This document shows positions 16,132 through 24,435 of a stretch of DNA of 64,000 nt, one piece after another. The DNA is from JBGCEZ01 sp045106735. GTDB taxonomy: Bacteria; Planctomycetota; Phycisphaerae; Phycisphaerales; SM1A02. The stretch spans positions 62,001 through 126,000 of the forward strand of contig JBGCEZ010000023.1 in assembly GCA_045106735.1 (NCBI GenBank). The letters are read 5' to 3'. Position numbers and translations under genes: made by a program. Every line of letters starts with the position of its first letter. Positions within the stretch are counted from its first letter, which is position 1. The notes under the pieces are model-generated. The model saw only the letters and a list, made by a program, of their open reading frames with translations. It ran no database searches and had not been told where the DNA came from.

Positions 16132-17380
16132 CCGCGGCCACTCCCAACCGGGACGACACGAGCGTCAGCTGGCTGGCCGCGTCGGTGCGGGCCCGGGCGA
16201 CGGACGCCTCGACCCGTTCGCGCCAGGCGGGCATGTCGGCCACCACGCGGTCGTAGGCATCGCAGGTATCGGCGGCCATGGCGGCAAATCCGCCTTCGCG
16301 CCGTTCGACCACCAGCTCGGGCAGATCCAGGTACGTGCCGATGACGTCGGCGTACTTGACGCTGTACGACAGGGCGATGACCGGTGTGCCCTGCTGCAGG
16401 CTGTTGATCGCCCCGTGCATGCGCTGGCTGACGTTCATCCGCGACTGGCCAAGGATCGCGCGGGCCACGTGCGGAAGCATCGGCTCCTCGGGCACGATGA
16501 TGTCGGCCGCGTCCACGCCTTCGCCGCGAAGCACGGACGCGAGTTCCAGGGACAGCGGCCGGTCATCGGAATGCCGCAGCACGTGCGGCAGGATGACGAG
16601 CCGCGGGCCGCCCGCTCCGTCGGGCTCAGCCTGCTTGGCCCCGGCGGCGAGCATGTGCCGGGCGACGGTCAGCAAGCCATCGCGGTACGCCGGCCCGGAT
16701 TCCTTGTACTTGGCCCCGAGCCCCGAGGGCACCAGGACCTGGTACCGGCGCGGCACGAGGCCGAAGGGTTCGACCTGCTCTGGGCCGCTGGGCCGGGCAA
16801 GCGGCAAGAACGCCAGGTCGCCGGAGACATGCTGCTCCGTCCGGCAGCCGAGTTCGTCACGGGCGTAGGCCGCGCTCTTGGGGCCGCGGTGGACGATCGC
16901 CGCGACCGAGTCCATGGCCCGGCGGGCGAGGCCGCGCCGAAACCCGCTGAATGGCCCGACGGTCTGACCGAGCAGAAAAACCTTCCGGCCGGACCGGTTC
17001 ATCGTGAGGATGCGCAGGAAGATGTCGGCCACTCGCTTGCGACCGTAGTACTCGCTGAGGTCATCGCCGCCGAGCACGATGACGGCATCGCAGCGGCCGA
17101 TGGTGCGCGAGAGGTTGATGTAGCGGAAGAGGCCGCGGTCGACGAGGGTTCGCGCCTTGCCGGGCAGGAACCCGGCCAGACTGGCGAAGCGCGGGCGAAT
17201 CTCGATCCGCTCGCTGCCCGTCGCCCCGGCGAGCCGGCTCCGCGTCTCCTCGGCTTCGTCGGCCAGGACGATCCAGTCGACGTCCTGTCCCCCAGCATCC
17301 AGGTGCGTGATGACGTTCTCGCACATCATCATCGTGCCGTAATTCAGCGTGTTGTGGGCGTTCAGCAGGACGATGCGCAC
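16124..17380 (-). CDS. Polysaccharide pyruvyl transferase family protein (CsaB-like)
   Basis: Starts with MRIVLLNAHNTLNYGTMMM, the N-terminal strand and Asn/Gly loop typical of the pyruvyl transferase family. It continues with DAVIVLGGDDLSEYYG, the region that usually reads GGGGL, then KVFLLGQTVGPFSGF, IVHRGPKSAAYARDELG, and the C-terminal signature RMHGAINSLQQGTPVIALSY. That His/Gly segment is the most conserved part of the family. Members ketalise sugars in cell-wall or exopolysaccharides with phosphoenolpyruvate. Start is GTG, 176 bp downstream of the dCMP deaminase gene. It is co-translated with the FrhB-like gene. No other glycan genes adjoin, so the acceptor is unclear. Confidence 0.88.
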   Translation of the reverse strand: MRIVLLNAHNTLNYGTMMMCENVITHLDAGGQDVDWIVLADEAEETRSRLAGATGSERIEIRPRFASLAGFLPGKARTLVDRGLFRYINLSRTIGRCDAVIVLGGDDLSEYYGRKRVADIFLRILTMNRSGRKVFLLGQTVGPFSGFRRGLARRAMDSVAAIVHRGPKSAAYARDELGCRTEQHVSGDLAFLPLARPSGPEQVEPFGLVPRRYQVLVPSGLGAKYKESGPAYRDGLLTVARHMLAAGAKQAEPDGAGGPRLVILPHVLRHSDDRPLSLELASVLRGEGVDAADIIVPEEPMLPHVARAILGQSRMNVSQRMHGAINSLQQGTPVIALSYSVKYADVIGTYLDLPELVVERREGGFAAMAADTCDAYDRVVADMPAWRERVEASVARARTDAASQLTLVSSRLGVAAGG

Positions 17381-17556
17381 GGTGAAACCCAGTCAACGGG
17401 AGGGAGCGAGCCGGCGGCGGCGGTTCGGAGTGGTCCGGGGTGGTCGGAGTGGTCGGGGCGACGATCCCGGAGCGACAGCGTAGCAGGCATCGAGGGCGGG
17501 CCAACCGGGCGGCGAACGTCGCGGCTGGGGCGCGGCTGGGGCGGGGCCAACCCGGG

Positions 17557-18024
17557 TCAACTGGGTTGCCGGGACCGCATTTCCGGCGCCGGAACCACGT
17601 CCACCGCCACCCCCAGTGCCGCGGCCATGGCCATGCAGGCGGCCGACTCGACGTCGCCGATGCACGAACTCTCCCGGCCGGCGTGGACGATGCGGCGGAC
17701 GCCGACTTGCAGGAGGCGACGGAAGCAGGCGGCGCAGGGCATGCCGGTGACGTACGCCGTCGAACCCCGGAGGTCGCAACGGGCGAAGGCCACCGCATTG
17801 TCTTCGGCGTGGATGAACCAGTCGTATTTCTCGGGACGCGTCAGCGGCACCATCTCGTTCGGCAATCCGGCGACCGGACCGTTGTATCCGGTACTCACCA
17901 CGCGCCGGTCGGCGTCGATCAGCACGCACCCGTGGCGCGTGTTCGGATCGGGGCTGCGTCGGCTGACTTCCTCGGCGATCGAGAGAAAGTACGTGTCCCA
18001 GTCAGGTCGTTCGGCGTCGCTCAT
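17557..18024 (-). CDS. dCMP deaminase family protein
   Basis: Zinc-dependent deaminase with H72-A-E74 (FIHAEDNAVAF) supplying one zinc ligand and the catalytic Glu, and C97-A-A-C100 (GMPCAACFRRLL) supplying the other two. The STGYNGPVAGLPN loop matches the nucleotide-binding loop of deoxycytidylate deaminases (ComEB type). The length of 155 residues is normal. It would convert dCMP to dUMP for thymidylate synthesis. It starts 49 bp after the stop of the giant PD40 gene and could be the last gene of that operon, but has no functional link to it. Confidence 0.92.
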   Translation of the reverse strand: MSDAERPDWDTYFLSIAEEVSRRSPDPNTRHGCVLIDADRRVVSTGYNGPVAGLPNEMVPLTRPEKYDWFIHAEDNAVAFARCDLRGSTAYVTGMPCAACFRRLLQVGVRRIVHAGRESSCIGDVESAACMAMAAALGVAVDVVPAPEMRSRQPS

Positions 18025-18073
18025 GTCCGGGAGGGTACCGCGCCGAGGCGAGGTGCTCCCCCGCTCCGCCGGC

Positions 18074-21000
18074 TCAGGGATCGACTTCCGGCAAGGCCCC
18101 GATTGGCGCGATCTGCACGTTCACGAACTCAAAGTCGTCGATGTCTTGGCCGACGCCGCTCGGGCGGCTGGCAATCCGCACGACGTTCTCGCCGCGGCGG
18201 AGCAAGCCGGCGGGGAAGACGGTGCGGAACCGGCCGAAGCTGCCGTCCCGCGGCGAATTGTTCAGTGCTTCTCGGAGCCGTTGGCCGTTGATGAAAATCG
18301 GATTTCTTCGCTGGCTGCCGCGCACCAGCATGTCGATCACCAGCGGCGGTCCACCGTCGGCCCGGGCGTCCAGTCCCTCGGGGACCGCCCGTTCGATCCA
18401 GTCATCGGACACGGTGAAGATCAACTCGACAAACGGACCTTCGCTGTCGCGCTGGAACCGGCTGTTGACGGCCCCGCTGAACGAGTCATCGCCGACGTGG
18501 TGCACTTCCGGATCCGCCTCAACCGCGATGATCGCCCCGGCATCCGGCTCCAGGCTGAGGTCTTGACGCACCACGGCGCCGCGTCGCTCGCTGGTGCGAA
18601 CGTTCGTCGAACCCGGCACGTAGCCGACGCGCGTGCCGGTGATGGCCACGAACGTCGGACCGTCGGGGGCGACGATGACGTACCAGCCTTCTTCGTCCGA
18701 CGCCGACACGACCGGCGGGCCGTCGGCCACGTCCAGGCGCACGTCGACGCCGGACAAGGGCTGGCCGGTCACCGCGTCGGTCACGACGCCGATCAGGACC
18801 ACGGCCGCGTTGGCGTTCTCGGCCTGGTCCACCGCTTCGGCCACGGTGGCCGCCGGGGTGGGGGCGGGCGCCGGCGGCACCGGAAGCGGCATCGCCGGCA
18901 GGCTGGCCACGTCGGGCACCGGCATGAAGTCGCCGGCGTCGGCGGCTTCGGCGTCGGCGGGAATCATGGCGTCCAAGGCATCGAGCCCGGCGTCGGCCGC
19001 GGCACGGTCGAGCGACTCGAGGTCGCTGGCCAAGTCGCCGCCGGGAGCGTCCGGCATGGCGTCGAGGTCGGAGGCCGCGCCAGGCGCCCGCTCGTCGGCC
19101 ACGGCGGGAGCGCCGCCGAGCAGGTTGTCGCTGTCGATCGCCGCGGCGTCGTCGCCGGGCAACGGGAGGTTCGTCGATGCGGGGACGTCGGATGCGTTGC
19201 CGCCGAACGGGCTGGCGGCTTCAGAGGGGTCGGCGACGTCGGCCGGACCGCGCGCCGCATCGTCCATGGCGAGCATCGGGGCAAGGTCGAGGTTGAGTTC
19301 GGCCCCGGGCGAGGGAGCTTCCGCCGCGTCGAGCAGGTTCGACGATTCGCGGGCGGCGCCAGCGACGCGGTCGGCGGCGGTGGTGGCCGGCCCAGTGGGC
19401 GTGGTCAGTTCTGGCGGGGCGAGCCCGGCGGCGGCATCGAAGGCGCTGGCCAGCGGGTCGTTGAGCGCGGCGTCGGCCGCCGCGTCGTTGGCCGCGGCCG
19501 AGGCGTCGCTCGAGTCCGGAGCGGCAAGGTCAGTCGCCGCGGCGGAACCGACGTCGCTGGCCGGCGCCGGCGGCATGTCGGCTCCATCGGCCAACGGCAC
19601 GTCGGCGGCCTCAAGCAGGTCGGACGGAGCGGTGGCCGAGGCCGCGGGAGTGGCGGCCGACGGGAGATCAGCGGCATCGAATGGGACATCGGCGGCGGCG
19701 GCAAGCGCGTCGTTCACCGCTTCAAAGGGAGCGGGCGGCGCGGCGGCGTCGATGGCCGCGTCAACGGAGGCATCGGCGGTCGCATCGGCGTCGGCATCGG
19801 CATCGGGGCCATCCGTGGCGGCGTCGCTCGCGCGTCGGTCCGCCGGCCGGGTGGCGGCCGGGCCGGGCATCGCGGCGGCGTCCATCGCCGGGGCATTGGG
19901 GGCGGCGGGGATCGGCGCTTCCGTGGAGCGTGCGTCCGCGGCGGAATCGGCGGCGGCATCGGATGCATCGGCGCCGGCAAGATCGAAGGCAGCAGCGCTG
20001 GCCGCGTCCGCTGCCCGGTCGCGGGCGGGAACGAGCGGAGCGTCGTCGACCGCGACGTCCGCGCGGCGGCGATCGGCTTCCGGCCCCGGGACGGCTTCGG
20101 TCGCGGGGCGCTCCTCGGGCGATGCGTCGCCGGCGGCGCTGAGCTCGACGGCCACGCTGGCCGCGGGCACGTCGCTGGCCGCCGACTCGGGAAGTTGGGC
20201 GGGCGCGGCTTCACTCAGCAGGCGACGGGCTTCCGGGGCGTCGGGCACCGACACGTCGGCCCCGCTGACGGTTGACTCGGGCGCGGGCACGTCCACGGCA
20301 TCGGGCGCCGCGGCCACGCTCGCCGCCGCCGCCGCATCGGCCGCCGGGCTCGCTTCGATCGCGGCCGACGTGGCTTGCGGCGCAGGCATGGCCGAAGCCA
20401 AGTCGGCGGCGAGGTCGGTGGCCGGCGGCGGCGCACTCAGCTCCGGGGCGGCGAGATCGGATGCCGCCATTTCGGTGGCGAGGTCGGTGGCCAGATCCGT
20501 CCGTGGCGCGTCCGCGGCTTGGGCGGCCGCGACGGCCTCGGCCGGTACATCGGCGATCGCCGCGGCTTCCGGCTGCGGAGCGCGGCGGGCGGCCGGCGCC
20601 GGGGCCATGGCGGCCAAAGCCAGGTCGGGCGTGTTGGCCGGCGCGGGAGCGATGTCGGCCGGGAGCTCGGGGGCGGCGTCAGCGGCCTCGGCCGGCATGG
20701 GGGCCGGCGCGAGCGGCACGTCAGCCGCGGCCAAGCGGGCGGCCTCGGCGGCATCCCGCGAGGCTTCGCGATCGGCGGCATCCATGGCGACGTCGGGGAC
20801 GGGCGCGGCGGCCATCGGCGCGAGTTCCAACTCCGGCATGGCCGTCGTGGCCGCTGGCGCGGCGCCCGCGGCATCGGCCGGAGCCTCCATCGCGCTGGTC
20901 GACGCGGCAAAGATCTGGCGGGCGGCATCGCCGCCGACGGACGCACTCGACAGGCGCACCGCCCCGCCGCCGGAGCGGTTGGACAGTCCGTCGGCGATCG

Positions 21001-22897
21001 CCCCGCTGACCGTCCACACGCCGAGCAACAGGGCCAACAGCGCGTGGACGAGGGCCGAGGCGATCAGGCACCGGGCGAGCAAGCCGAGGGTGCGCAGTCG
21101 CCCGCTGGCGTGCAGGGCCCGCAGCAACCAGGCCAGCAACGCCAGGAGCAGCAAGAGCAGGAGCCACGGAATCAACGGCAGCAGTTGGGCGAAGTCGTAG
21201 CGGGCGGTGACCGGCTCGCTGCGGGTGCGGACCTCGCGGGAAATCGTGGCGTGCAAGCGTTCACGGTCGCCGGCGACGATGCGTTCGATGACCGGCGACG
21301 GGGCGGGGTTCGCGGTGGGGTTCGCGGTGGGGTTCGCGGCGGGGTTCGCGGCGGGGTTCGCGGCGGGGTTCGCGGCGGGGTTCGCGGCGGGGTTCGCGGC
21401 GGGGTTCGCGGCGGGGTTCGCGGCGGGGTTCGCGGCGGTGGTTGCGGGCTCGCTGGCGTTGGCCGTTGCGGCGTCGGTTGCGGTTGCGGTCGCGGTTGGA
21501 GTTTCGATCGCGGTTGCGGTTTCGATTGCGGTCGTCGCTGCGTCCGCACTGGCCGCGGCGGCCGACGGGTCCAGTACGCCGGCGGCCGACGTGGACGCGG
21601 CGTCAGCCAGCTCGGCGGACGGTTCCTGGGATGCAGTCGACGTCGTCCGAGCCTGCCGCCGGGCGGCGGACACCTCGCGCACGATGCGCCGGTCGGAACT
21701 GAACAGCAGGCCAAAGCCTTCGAGGTGGATCGACGGATCGAGTTCGTCGGCGACCGTGTTCACGCCCCGCAGGCTGCGGGCTTCCAACGGCTCGGCCGGC
21801 GACAAGCGCGATCGGTAGAGGTCAAAGCCCCCCGCCCCGCCCGTGCGATCGCTGGCGAAGTAGACGAAGTCGCCGTGCGGGCTGATCGCCGGCGTCCCGT
21901 CGTCGGCCGGCGAATTGAGCGCGGCGACCGGCGTGGCCGCTCCGAGGCCGGCGTCGCCGTTGGCGGCGCGCCAAAGGTCAAAGTCGCGGCGCCCCTGACG
22001 CGGGGCGCGCATCGTGCCGGTCCAAGCTTCGTCGGTCGACGTGGCCTCGGCGTCCGGCGCCCGGTTGCTGGAGAACCACAGCCAGTTGCCGTCGGGCGTC
22101 CACGCGGGTGCGTGTTCGTCGGCCGGTGAGTTCACGCGTCGCCCGGCCGGTTCCGGCTCGCCCCAACCGTTGACCGGATCCGCGGCATCGGTGCGTGGGG
22201 CCCGCCAGAGGTCGTAGCCGCCGGCCCCGCCCTCGCGATTGGTCGCGAACCACAGCCATGCCCCATCGGGACTGACGCTGGGTTGGATGTCCTCGGCCGG
22301 CGACTGCAGTGCCGCGACCAGCTCGGGATCACTCCAGGTGTCGCGGGCGATCGGCGGTCCGGAACGATCGCCGTCGGCGGAGACCGCATCACGCACCGTC
22401 CGCCGGCTCACGTAGATGTCGGCGTCTTCGCCGGCGCGGCGCATCACGAAGTACATCGCCTGCCCGTTGGGCGCGAGGGCGGGCGACCAGGCATCGGCCG
22501 ACCCGTCATCCAATGGCGCCGGCAAGCGGACCGGCGGCTCCCACAAGACATCACGCGGGCTAACCGTGTCCACCGGTACGTCGATGCGCTGATCGTCGGT
22601 CCAACGACGGATGCCGCCGTCGATCCGCAAGCCAAGGGCGAACAGCAGGCCGACGATGATCACGCACAGCAGGCCGATCACCCAGCGAGAGCGGATGAAA
22701 CCGCGGCGCGCACCCGGGGATCCGGCGGGACGGGCGAGCCGCGCACCGCGGGCGGCTCCCGTGATCCGCGCGGCCCCGGCGGCGTCCTCCGCCCCCGTGG
22801 CCCTCGCCCCCGTGGCCCCCGCCGTCGGTGTCGATCGCGTCGATTGCGTCAATCGCGTCATTCGCATCGATCGCTGCAGTTGGTCGCCGCTTCGCAT
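18074..22897 (-). CDS. Giant three-TM PD40 / Ala-Asp-rich / carboxypeptidase-regulatory-like protein
   Basis: 1607 residues, no single family recognised. In order: a cytoplasmic Ala/Arg/Thr-rich start; TM1 (~69-92); four or more PD40/TolB-type propeller blades (~125-430; repeated IQPSVSPDGAWLWFATNR and PAWTPDGNWLWFSSNR); an Ala/Thr-rich spacer with an NPAA repeat (~486-531); two TM helices (~570-594 and ~603-630); about 700 residues almost entirely Ala, Asp, Pro and Ser (~640-1350); a carboxypeptidase-regulatory-like beta domain (~1365-1445, GVVTDAVTGQPLSGVDVRL); and a terminal beta domain (~1450-1607) ending EFVNVQIAPI. If TM1 exports the propeller, TM2 and TM3 return the chain so that the Ala/Asp tether and the beta domains are also outside. 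It begins 5 bp after exbD, so it is probably the energised partner of this ExbB/ExbD pair. Confidence 0.85.
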   Translation of the reverse strand: MRSGDQLQRSMRMTRLTQSTRSTPTAGATGARATGAEDAAGAARITGAARGARLARPAGSPGARRGFIRSRWVIGLLCVIIVGLLFALGLRIDGGIRRWTDDQRIDVPVDTVSPRDVLWEPPVRLPAPLDDGSADAWSPALAPNGQAMYFVMRRAGEDADIYVSRRTVRDAVSADGDRSGPPIARDTWSDPELVAALQSPAEDIQPSVSPDGAWLWFATNREGGAGGYDLWRAPRTDAADPVNGWGEPEPAGRRVNSPADEHAPAWTPDGNWLWFSSNRAPDAEATSTDEAWTGTMRAPRQGRRDFDLWRAANGDAGLGAATPVAALNSPADDGTPAISPHGDFVYFASDRTGGAGGFDLYRSRLSPAEPLEARSLRGVNTVADELDPSIHLEGFGLLFSSDRRIVREVSAARRQARTTSTASQEPSAELADAASTSAAGVLDPSAAAASADAATTAIETATAIETPTATATATDAATANASEPATTAANPAANPAANPAANPAANPAANPAANPAANPAANPTANPTANPAPSPVIERIVAGDRERLHATISREVRTRSEPVTARYDFAQLLPLIPWLLLLLLLALLAWLLRALHASGRLRTLGLLARCLIASALVHALLALLLGVWTVSGAIADGLSNRSGGGAVRLSSASVGGDAARQIFAASTSAMEAPADAAGAAPAATTAMPELELAPMAAAPVPDVAMDAADREASRDAAEAARLAAADVPLAPAPMPAEAADAAPELPADIAPAPANTPDLALAAMAPAPAARRAPQPEAAAIADVPAEAVAAAQAADAPRTDLATDLATEMAASDLAAPELSAPPPATDLAADLASAMPAPQATSAAIEASPAADAAAAASVAAAPDAVDVPAPESTVSGADVSVPDAPEARRLLSEAAPAQLPESAASDVPAASVAVELSAAGDASPEERPATEAVPGPEADRRRADVAVDDAPLVPARDRAADAASAAAFDLAGADASDAAADSAADARSTEAPIPAAPNAPAMDAAAMPGPAATRPADRRASDAATDGPDADADADATADASVDAAIDAAAPPAPFEAVNDALAAAADVPFDAADLPSAATPAASATAPSDLLEAADVPLADGADMPPAPASDVGSAAATDLAAPDSSDASAAANDAAADAALNDPLASAFDAAAGLAPPELTTPTGPATTAADRVAGAARESSNLLDAAEAPSPGAELNLDLAPMLAMDDAARGPADVADPSEAASPFGGNASDVPASTNLPLPGDDAAAIDSDNLLGGAPAVADERAPGAASDLDAMPDAPGGDLASDLESLDRAAADAGLDALDAMIPADAEAADAGDFMPVPDVASLPAMPLPVPPAPAPTPAATVAEAVDQAENANAAVVLIGVVTDAVTGQPLSGVDVRLDVADGPPVVSASDEEGWYVIVAPDGPTFVAITGTRVGYVPGSTNVRTSERRGAVVRQDLSLEPDAGAIIAVEADPEVHHVGDDSFSGAVNSRFQRDSEGPFVELIFTVSDDWIERAVPEGLDARADGGPPLVIDMLVRGSQRRNPIFINGQRLREALNNSPRDGSFGRFRTVFPAGLLRRGENVVRIASRPSGVGQDIDDFEFVNVQIAPIGALPEVDP
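21302..21438 (-). repeat. 12-bp minisatellite encoding NPAA units
   Basis: About eleven 12-bp units (ggcggggttcgc on the + strand, last ones ggtggggttcgc) encode eight NPAA, two NPTA and one NPAP on the minus strand. The copies are almost identical, unlike the surrounding sequence, which suggests recent slippage expansion. Confidence 0.95.
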
Positions 22898-22902
22898 CGG
22901 AT

Positions 22903-23313
22903 TCAGCTCCCGCTGCCGACCGTGTCAAGCCACGGTTCGGTCACGCCGCCGGCACGCACCGCGTCGAGCACGCCGATCACCTGATCCCAGCTCGCCCGTC
23001 GGTCGGCCCGCACGGCCACCTTCTGATCGGGATTGCCGGCAACGGCTTCGCGGACGAGGTCGATGAGGGCCGCGGCGGTGAGGTCGCGTCCGGACACCAC
23101 AATGTCGCCGTCCTGGTTCACATTGACCACCAACTCCTTGAGCGCCACGCTGATCGGCGCGGCGGTCGCGGCATCGGGCAGCGAGACGTTCATCTCGCGC
23201 TCGGTTTGGTGGAAGGTCGTCGCCACGAGGAAAAAGATCAGCAGCAGAAAGACCATGTCGACGATCGGCGTCAGCTCGATCGCCACGGCGTCATCTTCGG
23301 GAACCGGGATCAT
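22903..23313 (-). CDS. ExbD/TolR-family biopolymer transport protein
   Basis: 136 residues. A short cytoplasmic start is followed by one TM helix (TPIVDMVFLLLIFFLVATTF) carrying the conserved Asp (D19) through which ExbD/TolR proteins use the proton gradient. A periplasmic domain follows (VALKELVVNVNQDGDIVVSG and QVIGVLDAVRAGGV, the usual end of the fold). The start ATG overlaps the ExbB stop as ATGA. Only 5 bp separate its stop from the giant PD40 gene. No TonB homologue is visible nearby. Confidence 0.95.
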   Translation of the reverse strand: MIPVPEDDAVAIELTPIVDMVFLLLIFFLVATTFHQTEREMNVSLPDAATAAPISVALKELVVNVNQDGDIVVSGRDLTAAALIDLVREAVAGNPDQKVAVRADRRASWDQVIGVLDAVRAGGVTEPWLDTVGSGS

Positions 23314-24305
23314 CCGAAGGCTCCGGTGCGGGTCTCGGTGGCGGTGGCGGTTGTGGCCGGGGCGGCCGCTGAGCCGGCGTGCCCCGCCGCGTCGGCCGTC
23401 GGCGTGGACGCCGGCACTGGCGCGGGAGCGGCCGCCGGCGACGGGCCGCCATTGCGGAGGGCCGCCGGCACCGTGCTGATGACCGGGACGGCTTCCGCGC
23501 CGGCCATGGGCACCGCACCGGCGATCGTCGACTCGACCACCGGTTGGACGACGGCATCGAGTTCGAGCACGAGCCGTTGGACCCGGGCCGACAACCAGTG
23601 GTACGCGAGCAGCGCGGGGATCGCGACCATCAGACCGCCGGCGGTGGTGATCATCGCTTCGTAGATGCCTTCGGCCAGCAGTTCCGTTCGGCCGAGGGCA
23701 TCTCCGGCCGACGCCACGGTGCGAAACGCATCGATCATGCCAAGGATCGTGCCGAGCAGGCCCATGAGCGGGGCGACGGCGGCGATCACCGACAGCACGC
23801 GGAGCCGGCGACGCAGGACACTCGCCTCGCGGGCCCCCGCTTCGACCGCCGCCCGTTCAACGATGTCGCCCGGACTCCCGGCCCGCCGCAAGCCGGCGTT
23901 CAGCACGCGGGCCGCGGGATTGGATTGGTCTCGGCACCACGCCGCGATGCCATGGGCTGCGGCCGGAGCAATGCGGGTGGCCATGCCGGAGCCGTCGTCG
24001 CCAGTGGCGCCGCCAGGAATCCGCGCGGCGAGTTCGCGCTGGAAGTTCGCCGGCACGACACGGCCGCGTCGCAAGGTGATGAGTCGCTCGACGATGATGG
24101 CCAGCGCGACGAGCGACGCAATGGCGATGGGCACCATCATCACGCCGCCCTTGGTGGCCAGGTCGAAGACCGAGGGCAGGCCGGGGGCGTCGGCCACGAC
24201 GGCCGGTGAAGCGGCAGTGGCGGCGGCAGGCGCGGCGGCGGCCAGGTGGGCCGTCCCCGCGGCAAGCAGCGCGGCGGCGAGTCGAATCGTGAGCGGTCGG
24301 GTCAT
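23310..24305 (-). CDS. ExbB/TolQ/MotA-family proton channel protein
   Basis: The frame is open to 24605 inside the upstream TPR gene, but ATG 24305 begins a signal peptide (LTIRLAAALLAAGTAHLAAA), giving 331 residues. Three membrane helices are visible: one near residues 60-80 (VMMVPIAIASLVALAIIVER) and the conserved pair LSVIAAVAPLMGLLGTILGM and GIYEAMITTAGGLMVAIPAL. The Gly/Pro-rich family core is intact. A cleavable signal peptide in front of ExbB is common in planctomycetes. The C-terminal ~70 residues are Ala/Pro/Thr-rich. It would form the energising complex with ExbD. Confidence 0.93.
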   Translation of the reverse strand: MTRPLTIRLAAALLAAGTAHLAAAAPAAATAASPAVVADAPGLPSVFDLATKGGVMMVPIAIASLVALAIIVERLITLRRGRVVPANFQRELAARIPGGATGDDGSGMATRIAPAAAHGIAAWCRDQSNPAARVLNAGLRRAGSPGDIVERAAVEAGAREASVLRRRLRVLSVIAAVAPLMGLLGTILGMIDAFRTVASAGDALGRTELLAEGIYEAMITTAGGLMVAIPALLAYHWLSARVQRLVLELDAVVQPVVESTIAGAVPMAGAEAVPVISTVPAALRNGGPSPAAAPAPVPASTPTADAAGHAGSAAAPATTATATETRTGAFG

Positions 24306-24435
24306 ACGGAGTGTCCTTCCGTGGAGCGGGCGGTCGAGCCGTCGCCGCAGCGGGCGAAGGGATGCGCGGCGGGATGTGGAACGGGATGGGCGACGGGATG
24401 GGCGACGAAAGACGCGACGGAACGTGAAGATGCGG

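Noticed and set aside
15857..20275. 1472-codon open frame on the plus strand
   Set aside because: Antisense to the FrhB-like, transferase, deaminase and PD40 genes, all with recognisable motifs; the C-terminal Gly/Arg/His run simply mirrors the Ala/Asp tether.
18633..21200. 855-codon Ala/Ser-rich plus-strand frame
   Set aside because: Antisense to the Ala/Asp tether (GCC/GAC codons read as GGC/GTC complements); no signal, start site or motif.
22903..24305. Flagellar MotA/MotB motor pair
   Set aside because: The second protein is ExbD-sized with the TolR-type Asp and no OmpA-like peptidoglycan-binding domain, and no flagellar genes are nearby.
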